Shown here: one piece after another, positions 37,709-51,517 of the stretch
Layout of the letters: each line of letters begins with the position of its first letter
How positions within the stretch are numbered: the first letter of the stretch is position 1
Source of the DNA: Sipunculus nudus
Taxonomy: Eukaryota; Annelida; Sipuncula; Golfingiida; Sipunculidae
Assembly: GCA_026874595.1 (NCBI GenBank)
Contig: CM049309.1
Coordinates: 40,441,079-40,505,078 of the forward strand
Direction of reading: 5' to 3'
DNA length: 64,000 bases
Notes under the pieces: generated by a model
Database searches by the model: none
Told to the model about the DNA's origin: nothing
The model's input: the letters and a program-made list of their open reading frames with translations, nothing else
Program-made: the position numbers and the translations under genes

Positions 37709-38904
37709 AATGGCAACGATAGTCTCAGATATATTGACTTGATAGTCTCAGATATATTGATTTTCATTCACAAGCATATTTCACAGACTTATAATCATAT
37801 TCATATGTACATGTAGAGGTCAACGTAAGCCAACCATCCCCTTTAATTAATGCTACATGTGTTAAAGCACATGACCAGTTCAAATGGTAAGACTGTGGAA
37901 ATAATTTTCACTTATTGTTATAAAACAAATATGGCCCTTAACACATTGTACAGGGTTCCCAAGGAAAAATGTTGAACTTAATTTAACACCTTACCCAAAA
38001 ACGTTTATAAATATAAAGTTATATAAAGTTATATAAAGCTGTAATTCAGAGTGACGACATATGACTGGATAACGGAGTCATGCATATATAAAAAGCAGCC
38101 TAAATTATATAAACAAACATGTACTGCAAAGTCTGCAACAAATGGATATGATATATATGTATATCAAATGTTCTCTTTTTGCTTTAAATCTATGATTGGG
38201 GCACTCAGGATATTTTGTTATCCTGTTACACAGCGCAAAGCGTTGTGCCTTACCCGGCCTTGACAACCCCCTGCTGGAATACTTTCCTTATACAGATCCG
38301 TGTTTTGAAGGTATACAGATTTACTAATAGTGAGACTTAAGTCCCAAACCGGTTGACACGGACACTGCAAATATCCATTCTAGACGAAAAAAAATCTCCA
38401 TTTAAATTAGAGGTCAAGCTTCGCTTGCTGTGAAGGAAACGAGTCATTCAGCTTTGCTGAATTAGGTGGGATATTGATGAATAATCCATTACACATCGCG
38501 GCAAAAATAAATATGAAACAGATTTATTCTGAATCCACTTATATACCTCAATTACTGCTGTCTTGGGTAATATCTTTCATGCTTCTTAGTTTTGCGACGA
38601 ATCGCAGTGAATGGCTGTTTTCCTTAGACAGAAAGGGTGGTCGCATAAAGCAGGGCCTACTGTATTGAAGCTTTACCAATAGGTACTAACCAGTAAAGCA
38701 ATTTACGCCTGTTGGTATAATGCTTGTGTTTGATTGGGTTTTATCACCGAGACCGAAGTCATTTTTGAATGCATGATAACAAACAATATATCAGTGAATA
38801 ATGTTGTATCTTTATTGTACCCTCTTTAAAACCCTATGTATTTTACATGTGCTACACAGTCTTGAGCCACCCGGAGATCTCACTTCTCCCAAATTAAAAT
38901 TTCT

Positions 38905-38927
38905 CTGTTATGATGTTGTCATAACAG
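38905..38927. other. Conserved 9-bp stem / 5-nt loop palindrome (unit B)
   Basis: Identical to the palindrome in unit A, in the same near-identical block downstream of the receptor gene. Confidence 0.5.
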
Positions 38928-40184
38928 GCTTCATCATAATGTTTAAAATGTTCCTGTCCAACATATATGCACCTGATCCCAGACTAAAAGTGATATATAC
39001 ACAAAAAGCTATCGATCAATATTAATATATGCGTACATATCAAATTGTGAGATAGTGTGCACTAAAAGTGATAAAATGTATATATTGTAGATATTTTATT
39101 GATGATGCGGTCTGAAATTTATTGCAATTCAAAAACTTTAGTTTTGCAATACTATCAGGACGTATATTCACTACAAGGACATATTAAACATTATTTATAC
39201 GAATATCTTCTACTGCTCCAAGAAATACATTTAATTCTAGCATTCCTATATAACTCAGACAAATACAGTGATTTGCATATATCGGCTGTTTAAAGTTATA
39301 ATTCCAGTATATTGCAGGTTTAATGAACGTTGAAATTACATTGTTTACCCCTTTAGTAAGTGTGCTTGGCATATAGTTTATGGTCAATGTTGTTGATTTA
39401 GGACAGGCTAGTCAAACTTTATTAAACATAAACACAAGGAGCATCTATTCCTTGAAATCTGACTAAAACCGTCATTATCTTATCTGACAATAATGCATTA
39501 GGCTGTTATATATTATCTAGCTGATCAAGATGTAAACGCAGATTTCGCAGAAATTAAATAACATTCAATCATGATGACATACTGAGATTATTTGCAACAA
39601 CTTTCCTGTACAAACCAAGTAATTTGCTATGTTTGATCAGGTTTGTAGGACTCTACTTCATTCGGAAGGATCAAAATTTACCTGTCTTTTTGAGGAGACG
39701 CCATATTTGAATCTTAGATTAACAAAATAATGAAAACTTATGTAATATCATGAGAGTTCATAAACCAGAACACACAGAATGTCTGTCCAGCCCGACAGTC
39801 ACTATAGAACTATACGGACCAAGTTAAATTATTCTTTCAATGTCGATAGCGATATTTTTAAAAATATAACCCCCCCCCCCAACACACACACACACACACA
39901 TAAGAAAAACTGAAACCATCCACTTGTGATTTTGTGGCAAACCAGGTAATCACATAGATATAATTATTTTAAACTACAATTTTCTTTTTTTTTTTTTACC
40001 CAAGGTTTAACTGGAAAATAAGCATCTAATTTCTAATCCAGCAACTCTTCCTGAATTCAAAGTAATCATCCACATCCTAAATTAATATGTCTAAACAAAA
40101 TTGTCGAATCTGATGAGTTAATACACGTCACAGATACGAAACGAAGTCAAAGATATCACGTGGCTGTGGGAGGTCATGTGATTA

Positions 40185-40814
40185 TTAATGTGCATCTGTT
40201 CCACTCCAGACACCTTGAGTGGTGACGTACACACTTCTGCCCTCAGATGTGTCTGAGGAAGCTGCCCTTTTCTTGGGTTTTTTAACTTCAGCATACACAG
40301 GACCTACATCCGGTTAATCGGGAGAATCTTTTTTAACTTGAGCATACACAGGGCCTCCGCTATGTTTATTGACTTGAGCATATAGGGGACCTGTGTCAGG
40401 CTGATAAGGAGAGATCGTATCACTCTGATTCCCGACGACCGTTTTCTCTTTTTGAACTTCTGCGTAGAGGGGAGCTTCTTGTGTCGATTCCGTCTGCTCA
40501 TATAGATCATTTGATGTAGAGATAGAAACATCGGATATATCAACGTCCATGTATTCCCGCTCTCCAACTCCGAGAGCTCCTGGATTTGACCCAGCCATAA
40601 TCATTTCTGATGTCCCGGGGCATGTTCGATATTCTACGCATGCGTACTGTTGGGTTTCATCTAAACTTTCGGCGTCTCCGTCATCAACTGTGTGGCACAT
40701 AACTTCCGCCTGGTCATCGTGGTTTTTGCTCAGGGTTCTGAATGATATACGTGGGGGCTGGTACTTCATCCCGGGGGTAGGGTCTTTTTATTTTTATTAA
40801 GCGGTTTATACCAT
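40185..40814 (-). pseudogene. Copy B exon 6: tail with frameshift and stop
   Basis: The acceptor is intact, but an extra AATAA-type 5-nt insertion after AATAAAAA shifts the frame and reaches TGA within about 15 codons. In the ancestral frame there is also a TAA at 40314-40316, where A and C have a Lys codon, removing the last tyrosine motif. PLYAEV, PLYAQV and PVYAQV are still readable. Confidence 0.8.
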
Positions 40815-40853
40815 CTGAAATGAAGTATAGACACATTGCAAATATATTTGCGC

Positions 40854-40855
<2 letters not shown>

Positions 40856-40911
<56 letters not shown>
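40856..40911. repeat. (TA)n microsatellite in intron 5 of copy B
   Basis: Pure TA tract orthologous to 22662-22711. Confidence 0.95.
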
Positions 40912-40914
<3 letters not shown>

Positions 40915-41133
40915 GTGAGTGTTGAGTTAAGACATTTTGACAGAAATGAAAATAAATGATATCACATCAATTTATGACCTGAGCATTAAGATTCAGATAT
41001 ATTAAATGACCAATGCAAGAGCCATCGGTTGCGTTTACTTTTCACCAGAATGTACAACAAAAATGGGCAAATGGGCAGTCTATTTCCCTGTGATAGTAGG
41101 GTGGTGGTGGTTACTGTGATCGTGTGAACTGAC

Positions 41134-41209
41134 CTTTGTTACAGGAAGCAGGACACAGCTACCATCAAAACCATAACCATGGAGAGCAAAACCAATCCAA
41201 TCACCAATC
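41134..41209 (-). pseudogene. Copy B exon 5: transmembrane exon with nonsense codon
   Basis: Same splice sites and hydrophobic run as copy A, but the Tyr codon TAT near the exon end is TAA (41139-41141), which would stop translation at the inner membrane face. Confidence 0.8.
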
Positions 41210-42136
41210 CTATAATAAATATAAAATATAATATGATTTATATTTATTTGAGATACTTAAATTTCCAGAAATTACTCGAAGTACATTTAAAAACAATATG
41301 CTTAAAAAGGAAATTCTTAATATAAAACTTAGCCTGTTGAAGAGATATTCGTATATAAATATATATATATATATGTTTAAATTTATTTATACTTATATAT
41401 TTTTATGTATAAATATATATATATATATACATATACAGTAATCAATACTTAAAAACGAGTTCCACATTCTCAGAAGTGAGAAAACTAACATGTGATTAAA
41501 ATTTTTAAATCACAGCATAGATAAAAGGTGTATTATTAATGGAAATAGATGAGTCGAAGTAATAACAACCTCCAGGTCAATAAAAAAGTCAAGTAGACGA
41601 AATATCTTTATAATATCTGTAGGGAATGCAGTTTTTTTTAATATTCTTGCAAAGCTTTTTTCACGCTGGTATTTGCATTGGATGTTGAAAAATTATTTAA
41701 CCTTTATGAATGTGCTTAAAAAACAGAGCAAGCAGGTTTTTTATTCACTTAAGTAGGTATTAATTAGTAAGAATTTTTATGGTTTCATCTAAATTGCGTT
41801 ATTTAACATCAATGACATCAGGATAACCTTTTGACGAAATTTTATTATTGAAAGTAAATTGGTATGACAACCATGAAACTAATTAGCAAATTTGAATAAA
41901 GTTTCAATTACAGGAATGTTAAAAGAATCCATTTTCTTTAAAGTAAAAAAAATTAAATCTCACTACCTACTTGAAAACTTCAGGGATATTGGAAAGGTTA
42001 AATATGTGTGTTTGGTTAATGCAAAATATCTCTTCGAACACCGAGATACAACACTGAGCTTTCTTAATACAGCTGCTTAGCCAGTATAGTTGTATAATGA
42101 GACATTATTATACCCTGTGCCATTTCTCGTCCTCAC

Positions 42137-42226
42137 TACCGTGGTTGCTATCTTTCCCAGAAGTCCCTTGATTTCTAAATGTTCCGCTTCCTCTTGATGC
42201 CTCCGACGAGCCCCGAACAGTTGTTT
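42137..42226 (-). CDS. Copy B exon 4: second stalk exon, intact
   Basis: 90 nt, phase 1-1, T-rich tract and AAAG acceptor upstream, GTGAGG donor after GGTA. It encodes a Gly/Ser/Arg-rich linker (GSSEASRGSGTF, then GTSGKDSNHG). Confidence 0.7.
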
Positions 42227-42344
42227 CTTTGCAAAAAAACTTCTCGTATATTCTTATGTAGGCTGGTTATGATTATACAATACTGCTGATTTAGAATTAT
42301 CAGAATGACATTCAGCGCATATAAAGGTGTGGATAGAGCTTTAC

Positions 42345-42434
42345 CTGCCTTTGTTGAATCTGCACCTGCAAGGTCATGTTTTGTAGCTGTAGTAGTCCCA
42401 AAATCTTCTCCTGTGTATTTTCTGCTAAATTGAC
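42345..42434 (-). CDS. Copy B exon 3: Ser/Thr-rich stalk
   Basis: 90 nt, phase 1-1, acceptor ATGCAG and donor GTAAAG, nearly identical to exon 3 of copy A. Confidence 0.75.
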
Positions 42435-42477
42435 CTGCATCATTATAAATATATTATCATTATTGTTATAATTATAA

Positions 42478-42485
42478 TAATAATA

Positions 42486-42531
<46 letters not shown>
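42478..42531. repeat. (ATT)n microsatellite in intron 2 of copy B
   Basis: ATT tract orthologous to 24198-24270. Confidence 0.9.
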
Positions 42532-42533
<2 letters not shown>

Positions 42534-43679
42534 ACGGGAAAATGTTTCACAAAATGTGTAATAGTTGTTTTTGTCCTAATTTCAGTCAAGTTGCGGATCG
42601 CACTTGGCTGAGCGACCATATGCAGTCCTCTAAACTGTGTTGGAAGATGTCTCCAGATTCCAATACAGATTAAATCTTTTACTTGCGGTGCCAGGGTTTG
42701 AATGGTTCTGTTATTTTTTTTTTTTTATTGTTATCCATACCATATCAGATTGTCACATAAAACGGAAATTGTCATACAAATATGGGTAAAGCAAAGGCTC
42801 ATTTGTTACCACATATGTATTTTTTAAGACGGCTATTCATTATGATTATCAATAACATTGATGACTTTTTCCCTTGTTGGAGTGTATGAACAGCATGTAT
42901 ACTCCATTCCACTCCCAATGTTCACCTAGTTTATATCATAACATTTTTATCAAATGCACCGAAGATTATTTGAAGGTGACACGTTTGTTACTTCACACAC
43001 ATATATCTCTCTACATTACATGGATGACCAATTATGGCAACTTGAAACGCCTCTTTCTATACGGGTGAACACTAAAGTAAATATATTTATTTTATGCTTA
43101 TATATGTCATTGTAGCTCGTCACATTATTTCCATTCATAAAAGCTCAAGGGTATTGGTGTATCAAATAAAGTTGAAAGAAATATTTAGGTGGACTTCGGT
43201 GTTGGAAGAGATTACAGGTGGACAGGGGTAGTGGAATGGAGTATAATTTCAGGTTAGGCATTCCCGGGGTTCATTCTCGGGCTTGGGCGATTTTGTAGAA
43301 AGGTCTAGGAATGAATTTATTGATTTCGCCGTCTTTTAGAAGGTTCGAAGACCTGGATGCAGGTAGATCAGCTACATATATTCAGTTAAGTATATATTCC
43401 TTTATATTCTGATAATATTATAATTGTGTATACTCTGTTACGCAATGAATTGTAAACAGTATACCTTTGATTTTAATTTGATCAGCGTATATTGTGTAAA
43501 TAGTAAATTAGGACAAAAGCTTTGTACAGTTATATTTGCGTTGTGGCTCATTTTCCATAAATTTATCTATTTCTGTTTGAGCCTGTACTGCAGTATTATT
43601 ATAACAGTATATTCCTTGCTTCAGATCACTTGTCTTAATATTACCAGAGAACGACCAGACGTCGTGATATTTTAATTCT

Positions 43680-43779
<100 letters not shown>

Positions 43780-44005
43780 CTTTCCGATCTTTGTTAATAT
43801 TTTGACATTATTTATCGTTTCATTTACGGTTTAGTGCCCTTGCTGCATAACTCTTTCAGAACCTTACTCTAGCAGATGATACGATATATATAGTTTGCTG
43901 AAATTCACTCAATTGATAAGGCGATTCATTTTAGTAATAGGTAATTACGATATAACCGTATCATAGAGTATAATCTATAGGAGTAGTTCGATAATGAGTT
44001 CCTAT

Positions 44006-44563
44006 CTGAGTAAAGCGCAAGGAACCCTTCATAAAACCTCTTTCCTTGGTGGTAAGTGATCGAGGAGTTCGTATTTATCGTTCTCTCTATTGGTAGTTCA
44101 GTATAACTGTCACATAGTATTGTGTTGTCGATCCTGACTTCGTAAAAGCAGTCAAGTATGGTCAACTTTACTGCCATCCTTTCTTGAAGCATGAACTTAA
44201 ATCGACAATCCGTTTCTCTGTTTGCTGCTGGATAGTTTTCACTAGCGATAACACCATAACCCCACTGCTCGACAGTGTTTATTCGAGATAAACATCCCGT
44301 GTACACGTCAGCTGTTCGTATGCAGTTCAAGGTTACATCCACCGTACACACAATATGACTTTTAGAACGACATTGTTCACTATTCTTGAGCAGGCAGTAT
44401 CTTTTAAACTTGCATAACCTATTCATGACTCCAATACCAATATCTTGACATGGATGATTCTCTTTGTGACCTATGTCATACTTCACTGCTGTGACGACAG
44501 CCACGCTCCCTTCGGGGCATGAGACATGTTCTTCTCTGTTGCCGATCAGTTTCACTTTTAAAG
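44006..44563 (-). CDS. Copy B exon 2: lectin-like plus CUB-like ectodomain, donor site lost
   Basis: 558 nt, open, acceptor CCAATAG. All Cys codons of copy A exon 2 are kept. The donor reads CAG-ATAGGA where A and C have CAG-GTAGGA, so normal splicing to exon 3 should fail; read-through continues open for about 26 codons to a stop at about 43926. Substitutions against A are mostly amino-acid changing (12 nonsynonymous and 3 synonymous base changes by my reading). Confidence 0.75.
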
Positions 44564-45360
44564 CTATTGGAAAGAGATTAGTTAAAAATCATGTTGCAAT
44601 TAACCTTAAATACTGTTTCTCTTTCGTAATGTTATAATAATTTGTTTATTTGCAAAATTGTGTTTACATATATAATTAAACTTGATAGCTTGCAGTATTT
44701 CAGACAAGTATTCATGCATTTTATACTTTCTAAGCGTATTTAATTTAACATTACTGATTTTAAGAAAATAATTACACAATTAAATGTATGTTTTTATAGG
44801 TTCTGTTTTTATGTAAAACATATCATAAGATTTGAATATGATGATGTAAGGTTTTTTTTTTATTTTTCCGTGTAACCGGTACCCATTTGGTTTATCCTGC
44901 AGAAGCGATTCCTGGTGTTTAACGGTTCTCAGTATTCCAGGAACGTCAGATCTTACTGGCAATGCGTAGGCCGACCTTTAAGCTACTAAACTAACATTTT
45001 TTTTGTGTACTGATGATATTATTATACCCACACACATATCTATGAAGAATCATACAAATATCCCGTATATCCCGATACCAAACCAAAAGTAATTTTTCTG
45101 CTATCACCAGATAGTATACCCGGCAGATGCTTTCATCAACATTTCAAAATAATGAGTTGGTAACTGTTTATAGCCAAGTATATAGCCCAAGAGAATAATT
45201 ACCCTTGTAAATATATAGTTAAAGCTCGATTAAACTCAATAACTCTGCAGTACATAGTACTTTGCTACATTCGCCTTAATGGAAAATTTTCAACAAATGA
45301 GCCACAAAATATTTGTTATGTAACGGTATTATCAAATAAAATCCCCAAGATTACACTTAC

Positions 45361-45442
45361 GTTTCTGCACTTTTTGCTGAGTATTTTGGACAAACAACAA
45401 ACAGATCACCAAAACCGGAATAAATCCCTCACTCGACGCCAT
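45361..45442 (-). CDS. Copy B exon 1: signal peptide
   Basis: Encodes MASSEGFIPVLVICLLFVQ plus a polar tail, ending in phase 1 at donor GTAAGT exactly as in copy A. Confidence 0.8.
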
Positions 45443-45607
45443 TACTGGTCGCGTTAAGAGGGTAGAATGAAGCACCGTCGTGTCAAGCCTGGCTCTCGTT
45501 AAACAAAAAGCTTACTTCATATGTTTCCGGGTTTATATTTTTACTATTAATTATTACTGCTGAAGGGAAAATAACCACGCTATTTGAGTGAGTTGCCTTC
45601 TCTGTCG

Positions 45608-45617
45608 CAAGATGGCG
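45608..45617 (+). promoter_or_regulatory. YY1-like AAGATGGCG motif upstream of copy B
   Basis: Same motif and spacing from the start codon (about 170 bp) as in unit A. Confidence 0.35.
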
Positions 45618-47022
45618 CTGCTCTACCCACCACGAACAATGAACTCGAAACTTGTATTATGTTCATGGGGCGCAGAAGGTGCATTGTGCAAAAAAACTTA
45701 GTAACTCACGGGCTAAAATCTACCCTGTATACTCCCTGGAGACATCTGGCAATTAGCCACACCTCATTATTATCTAATCAAGTGATCACATTGCTGTGTC
45801 ACTGGTGTCCAGCACTTTCCTGCCTGACCTCAGGCCCTGGACAAAGAAATCAGTGCATGCATTGCTAAGCAAGTTTCCAGTGCTTACACAGCTTGTTCCA
45901 GGATCTGGGGCATTTTTATGAGTTGGTTCATATGTGCAAATAATATTCTCTGTCTGTGTTTCTTATTTGTTTGTCAATATTCCCGAGGTAGAAAACATCA
46001 CAGAAATAAAATTTTTGTGTGAATAAGACGCCATATTTGCATATATATTGTGCTGGTAGCGTCAATATTATCATACCCTTTACATTACCCGCAATTCAAA
46101 GTTGAATAATCTAAATAATAATTAATCTATTTGTATATCTGCGACTATTGCTTTGCAGAATACCTGCCTGTTTGATGTTCTCTTGGCTATAATTGCCGGG
46201 TACACATACTAATTTAATCGATTATTCTTTGGCCCACTCCCGAAAGGCTCGTGAAATTTCATAATTCGTGAGTTATATTGTCGCCAAATATACCCAAACG
46301 GGAATGCAACCCATACACTCCTGGTGGGGACAATAAATAGATTTGAATATTTTTCATCACTCAGCATGAATCTTCAAAGGCCTACACAATTTAATCCTTT
46401 AAACATATTGTACAAAATAATGCTAATTTCAGATGGGTAGATTTGTCATATATCTGTATAAAAATAACAGGATATAACATATATAGATTCATATAAGAAA
46501 GATTTAGTATACAAGGAAAATTCTAAGAGGGGTAAGAATAATCTAGAAACCATACAGTCACTTAAGAAAACTAAAAGCCTCACATTATTTGGCAGAGCTT
46601 AGGTTATACATTCATTAGCCATTGGAATTTTTTTATGTTTTATTACCCTTAAAAGTACTGCTATCCATGTCTGCCAGTTGTTAGGCCCTGTACAAGAGCT
46701 CTGACATGTATTTCCTGAGATATCTTGGTTCTAGTAGGCGATTCAGATTGAGATATTGATGCCACAAAAGTCCCATATATACATTCACCTCCAGGTAGAG
46801 GTACTTTCTACTATAAAGACATATCCTATAAGATGATTTTCAGAGTGCTTCTTAACAAAGTCTTCAGGTGTCCAGCGCAGATTTATGCTCGATGTGTAAA
46901 GTGTCATGGACACTATGTATGCACATTATGAAATGTCCTTGACATGTATAACTGTAACTCCTAACTGGCCAGTGATCAACGGAATATTTAAATTAATTAA
47001 AAATCCATTGAAAGCTGAACTT

Positions 47023-47552
47023 AGGTCCTAGTGACTGGAGCAACTGGCTAAAAACATTTGAGCACCCTTTAAGACAGACCTGCATGATTTGTTACAGTTG
47101 GACCTTGAATTGTTCTATTCGATAGGATCCTGGGGGACTCATGTAACAAATCATGGGAAAGCTTAAATATTTTCCATTGTAACTTATATTCTCCGAGCTG
47201 TGTGAAAGAACATCGATTTCAGCATCCTATTAGTCAGGTTCACAAAACGTAGTAGTTGGACCTTGAAAATTCCAATTTAATAAAGGGAGGTTCCTGTAAA
47301 ATATAATTAGAAACCCTAAATAAGGTCATTGTGACCTGTATATTCTTTTGAGGTATGTGAAGATATATGATAGTACGTACCTACCTATAAGTCAGATTGA
47401 CACAAATCGTAGCAGTTGGACGTTGAAACCTCTTTGCACCTAGGGATTTCCTAGTAAGATCTTCCTAAAAACCCTAAATAAGGTCGCTGTGACATATTTT
47501 CTAAGGACCATGGGCAAAAAGCATGATTTTGAGCACCCTGGGTGTCACTATC
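47023..47552. repeat. Degenerate minisatellite, period about 150-165 bp (unit C)
   Basis: Same repeat as at 9121-9647, with the AGGTCA-TTG-TGACCT palindrome at 47323-47337. Confidence 0.6.
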
Positions 47553-49664
47553 CATTTTCAAAGTTCCTTAACAATTTTTTTACCAGATCATAACACCCAA
47601 TAATAAATACATGTGTCATCTTTATGTCAATTTCAGCTTAGCGTCATGGCCCATGGGCCTATTGCTTTTAATATCATGTGCGACGTCCGAAATGTTTTCT
47701 ACTCTGTCGATGGGTATCAGTTAACAACATATGAACAAATGAACTGAATCCATATATTATTGATTTACAGAAGCCGCATCTCACAATATGCAAAACGACA
47801 AAAGTGTTTACAGTTAAGCACGGTTTATAATATATACTTTCTCTCGTGTGTATGTATATTTGCATTTTTCACTTGTTTCTATGTGCAATATTTCAGGATC
47901 TAATGGTGTGGTTCAAACTAAATTGTACGTTCCTGAGACAAAGGTCGTCCACATGTCCATTATGTCATAAGGAAAATATTAGATAATATGTGACGACTAT
48001 TAGGTCCTAATGTTCGTAAAATTTCTAATTTTTTGTGACTTAATTACTGCGATATCCAGTTAATTTTTGTCTATATAAAATGGTTGATGATTGCAGGTAA
48101 TCCTTTAACCAAGGGAAATCAAATTAGGTAACCATTCACAATTGTTATCTTTATGATTCGGAATTCTTAGCAATAATAAGAGTTTTGTTTAAATCTCGGG
48201 AACAGCAGTGTTATATTTTTTTTATGAAGCAAAATGCTTGAATGAACGAAAATGTCCAGAACGAAAATGCCCATTTGGCGGCCATTTGCAATTTCTAGTT
48301 CAGAAACGCAGTAAATGAGCAACCAAATGGCTTTAAATCTTTTATTATTGCCTTCATCTAAAAACTCTTGTCTAAATTTCCAAAATATGTTTCTTAAATC
48401 AATGAATCATGTATTTTCCTTAAAAGTGAGATACTACAAAACAAGACCCATTATGTCCTGGCCCACTGGGATTCACAAGTGGAACGCAGTATCTCGATCA
48501 TTGTTTTCCAAGGTTTGTTTGTTTGTTTTTTTTTATTTATAGCCCGTAGTGAGAAAAATGGTTTTCATATAGGTGACTTATGTATTGCTATTTCCCATGA
48601 AGAGAGTGATCACGCAAAGAACAAGACCGAAGAACAAGGCAGGTTGGGGCGATGTTGATGAGACTATTAATCCACATGGCCTGAGCGGCTAGAGTGTCAT
48701 CTATTGCCAACTGCGATAGCAAAAAAACAACAAACGAGTGTCATCACCGACCTTTTATCGCTCGCATTTCTACTTAACGAAAGGATGGGCACCCGGGACT
48801 ATTTTAACTTAAAAATAAAAATTTGTTTCATTTCAAGTACACACCTGTTCACATTTCCCATGCGTATGCTTACAAAATATTAAGAATTCTGTGAAGTCCT
48901 TACAGCAAAAACACCCATGATTATGTAATTTACTTTCAAACAATATGGTTGACCGGACTCCATCACCTTCCTCACTACATTTATACTTAGCCCCGGTGTA
49001 TTGTGGGGGTCATATTTTAACACCTACACAAACCCTAACCAACAGAGGCAAGCTCTTGTGGGTCTTATTCTGCGCAATAAGTTTAATTGGCAAATTTGTT
49101 TGAAATATGGTCGTACAAAGTAGGTGAATATAATAACCTGGCGGTCGCTGGTCGCGCCCTGCAGGCGGTCGCTGTTCCCGGAAGTCGCTCACACCAATGA
49201 CCACTGTAGTATGTATGAGGCATCATTTGACATTTGCTATTTTTTTACTAAAGTTTACACTTATTCTTATTTCTTATAAAAATACCAGTATTGGACAGAC
49301 TGAATTGTCTCACGCAATGGAAATCGACTAATATAAATAATATGGTTTGAAAATAAATTTGATTAAGTTTGGCTATCTTTTAATTGAAAAATTAAGCAGA
49401 TTGGCTTGTAATCTAAACCAAAACTGAGCTTATATTGTGACGTACTGTGATATGATACATGCAATGAGGTAAAAAGTGGATATTTTAATTTAAACCTCCT
49501 TGGTGCCACTGATTAATATTTAATAAAATAATGAGTGATTATTGTCAGCACATAAGACCAACTCATAAATACTGTACTGTCCCTTGCTTCTTATGTGCCC
49601 TGGACCATTGTGGATTTTGATCATTTTCATTTCACCAATTTAGTGACGGCTCTCTGCTTAACAG

Positions 49665-49707
<43 letters not shown>

Positions 49708-51423
49708 GAATTACTGTGGTTGGCTTCGTATTTTGAACTTAAGACGTTTCATTGTTTCATGATCTCACGATACAATAACCTTAAATTTTATAGTTTAACC
49801 TTTATTAAATGAATGAATGACCTCAAGTAATATTTGTTACATTATCTTTTTCCCTTTCGAATTACCCTCGCCAATGGGGCTTCTTATTCATGGAGGCTTC
49901 ATTTTCCTCTCGCGAATATCTCACTTCTGCTAAGATCTGCCTTACAAAAAATATTCTGCTTAGTGTGAGACTTATTTAAAACGGTTAGACTGAATGCAGA
50001 TAAATATATAAAAATTATGTAGCTTTGAAAGATTTCCGTTTCTTAAAGCTATATCTCTATCATAACGGAAGTAAGATATCAGTACGGTTTTAAGATAAAC
50101 GACAGAACGAGTTTTCATGGCAACTGAAATTGTAGCAAATTATTTACTGTTATACAGTAAAGTATAGATAATGTATCCAGAGAATTTTCATGTGAAGGCA
50201 ATTCGGGTATTAATTATTAAAAACAGCAATGCAACATTCGAACAAATAAAAGCTTATTTGTCAAAAGTGAGGTATTATTTCCAGCTAATCAGGTTGACAA
50301 TGAAGTGGTTATTGTATGTGAAACCAACGTTTGGTTGTAATTATAAAAATATCCCAAGTACAATAAAACGCTAAGGTTATATGCTGTAGAAAGCGTTATA
50401 TATTGTTTTATACTATTATATCGTATTATATCGTTTAAAAGCAAAAAAAAGGTTTAATTAATAAATATTTCCTTTCAGGTTATACAATGTCATCTGTCTA
50501 AGTCAACCAGTACAGACCATATGGACCAGTAGCCTGGTTTAAGATTTTACTTTCGATGATGAAATAATATAGACATAAGGCGCCCCATTCGGGAAAGTAA
50601 CGTGAACAAGAAAATAAATGATGTTTTGGTCTCAGAATTAATCCAAACACATTTTTCCCAATATTTCCAGAAGTATCTAATTTCTAATGATTTTTGACAC
50701 AATCCTAGGTGACCCATATACGCTACGTATAGCTATTTAAGTACTCTGGTAAGTATAAAATAGATGCTTGTACCTTCGGATGTTCCTGAATGCGTTGTCA
50801 TTTACTTGATCACTTGACGTGTTTATGAACTGCAGAACAGGGAATGTCCACGGGACCCACATTTGACTTGTTAGGACAGATGTTATCTCTTTATGGACAG
50901 ATTTTATCACTTTGATAGCCTGCTATTTTTCATCTCCATGAATAGATTCTTAATTATGCCTGTACTGGACATATATGTTGGTTTTCAATGTAGTCCCGCT
51001 CTAAAGTTACGTCTCATGCCGGCTATCATTGGTATTCTAATCATGGACCCGTTCATACATGTTATATACTTCATCATATATAGGATGTCTGACGAAGGAA
51101 ACACGCGAGGGATGTTACTTCATCCGTTTTTACCCTAAGAGACACAGACAACTGGAAATCATGAAACACATGCATACAAATTTAATAGAGCAAAGTATCA
51201 GAATCATGTCTTGAGTGTCATTAAATATAACAACAAGGAACGACTGATGAGAATCTCAGCGTTGCCGTTACAGCTTGAACTAGTCACAACAATTTTCGGA
51301 CTGCAGGAAAACAAGGCAACTCTCCCAATGATTATTATTAGTGTTGCTCAAATTGTGATCAGGAAGAAGGACAGAAGTAGTATCACAAACACTAAATTCG
51401 TTTCTTCTTGGACGTAATCCAAA

Positions 51424-51468
51424 TATATTATATATATATATATTTATATATATATATATTAGCAAAGT

Positions 51469-51514
<46 letters not shown>
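51424..51514. repeat. (TA)n microsatellite (unit C)
   Basis: Interrupted TA tract matching 33205-33303 in unit B. Confidence 0.95.
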
Positions 51515-51517
<3 letters not shown>

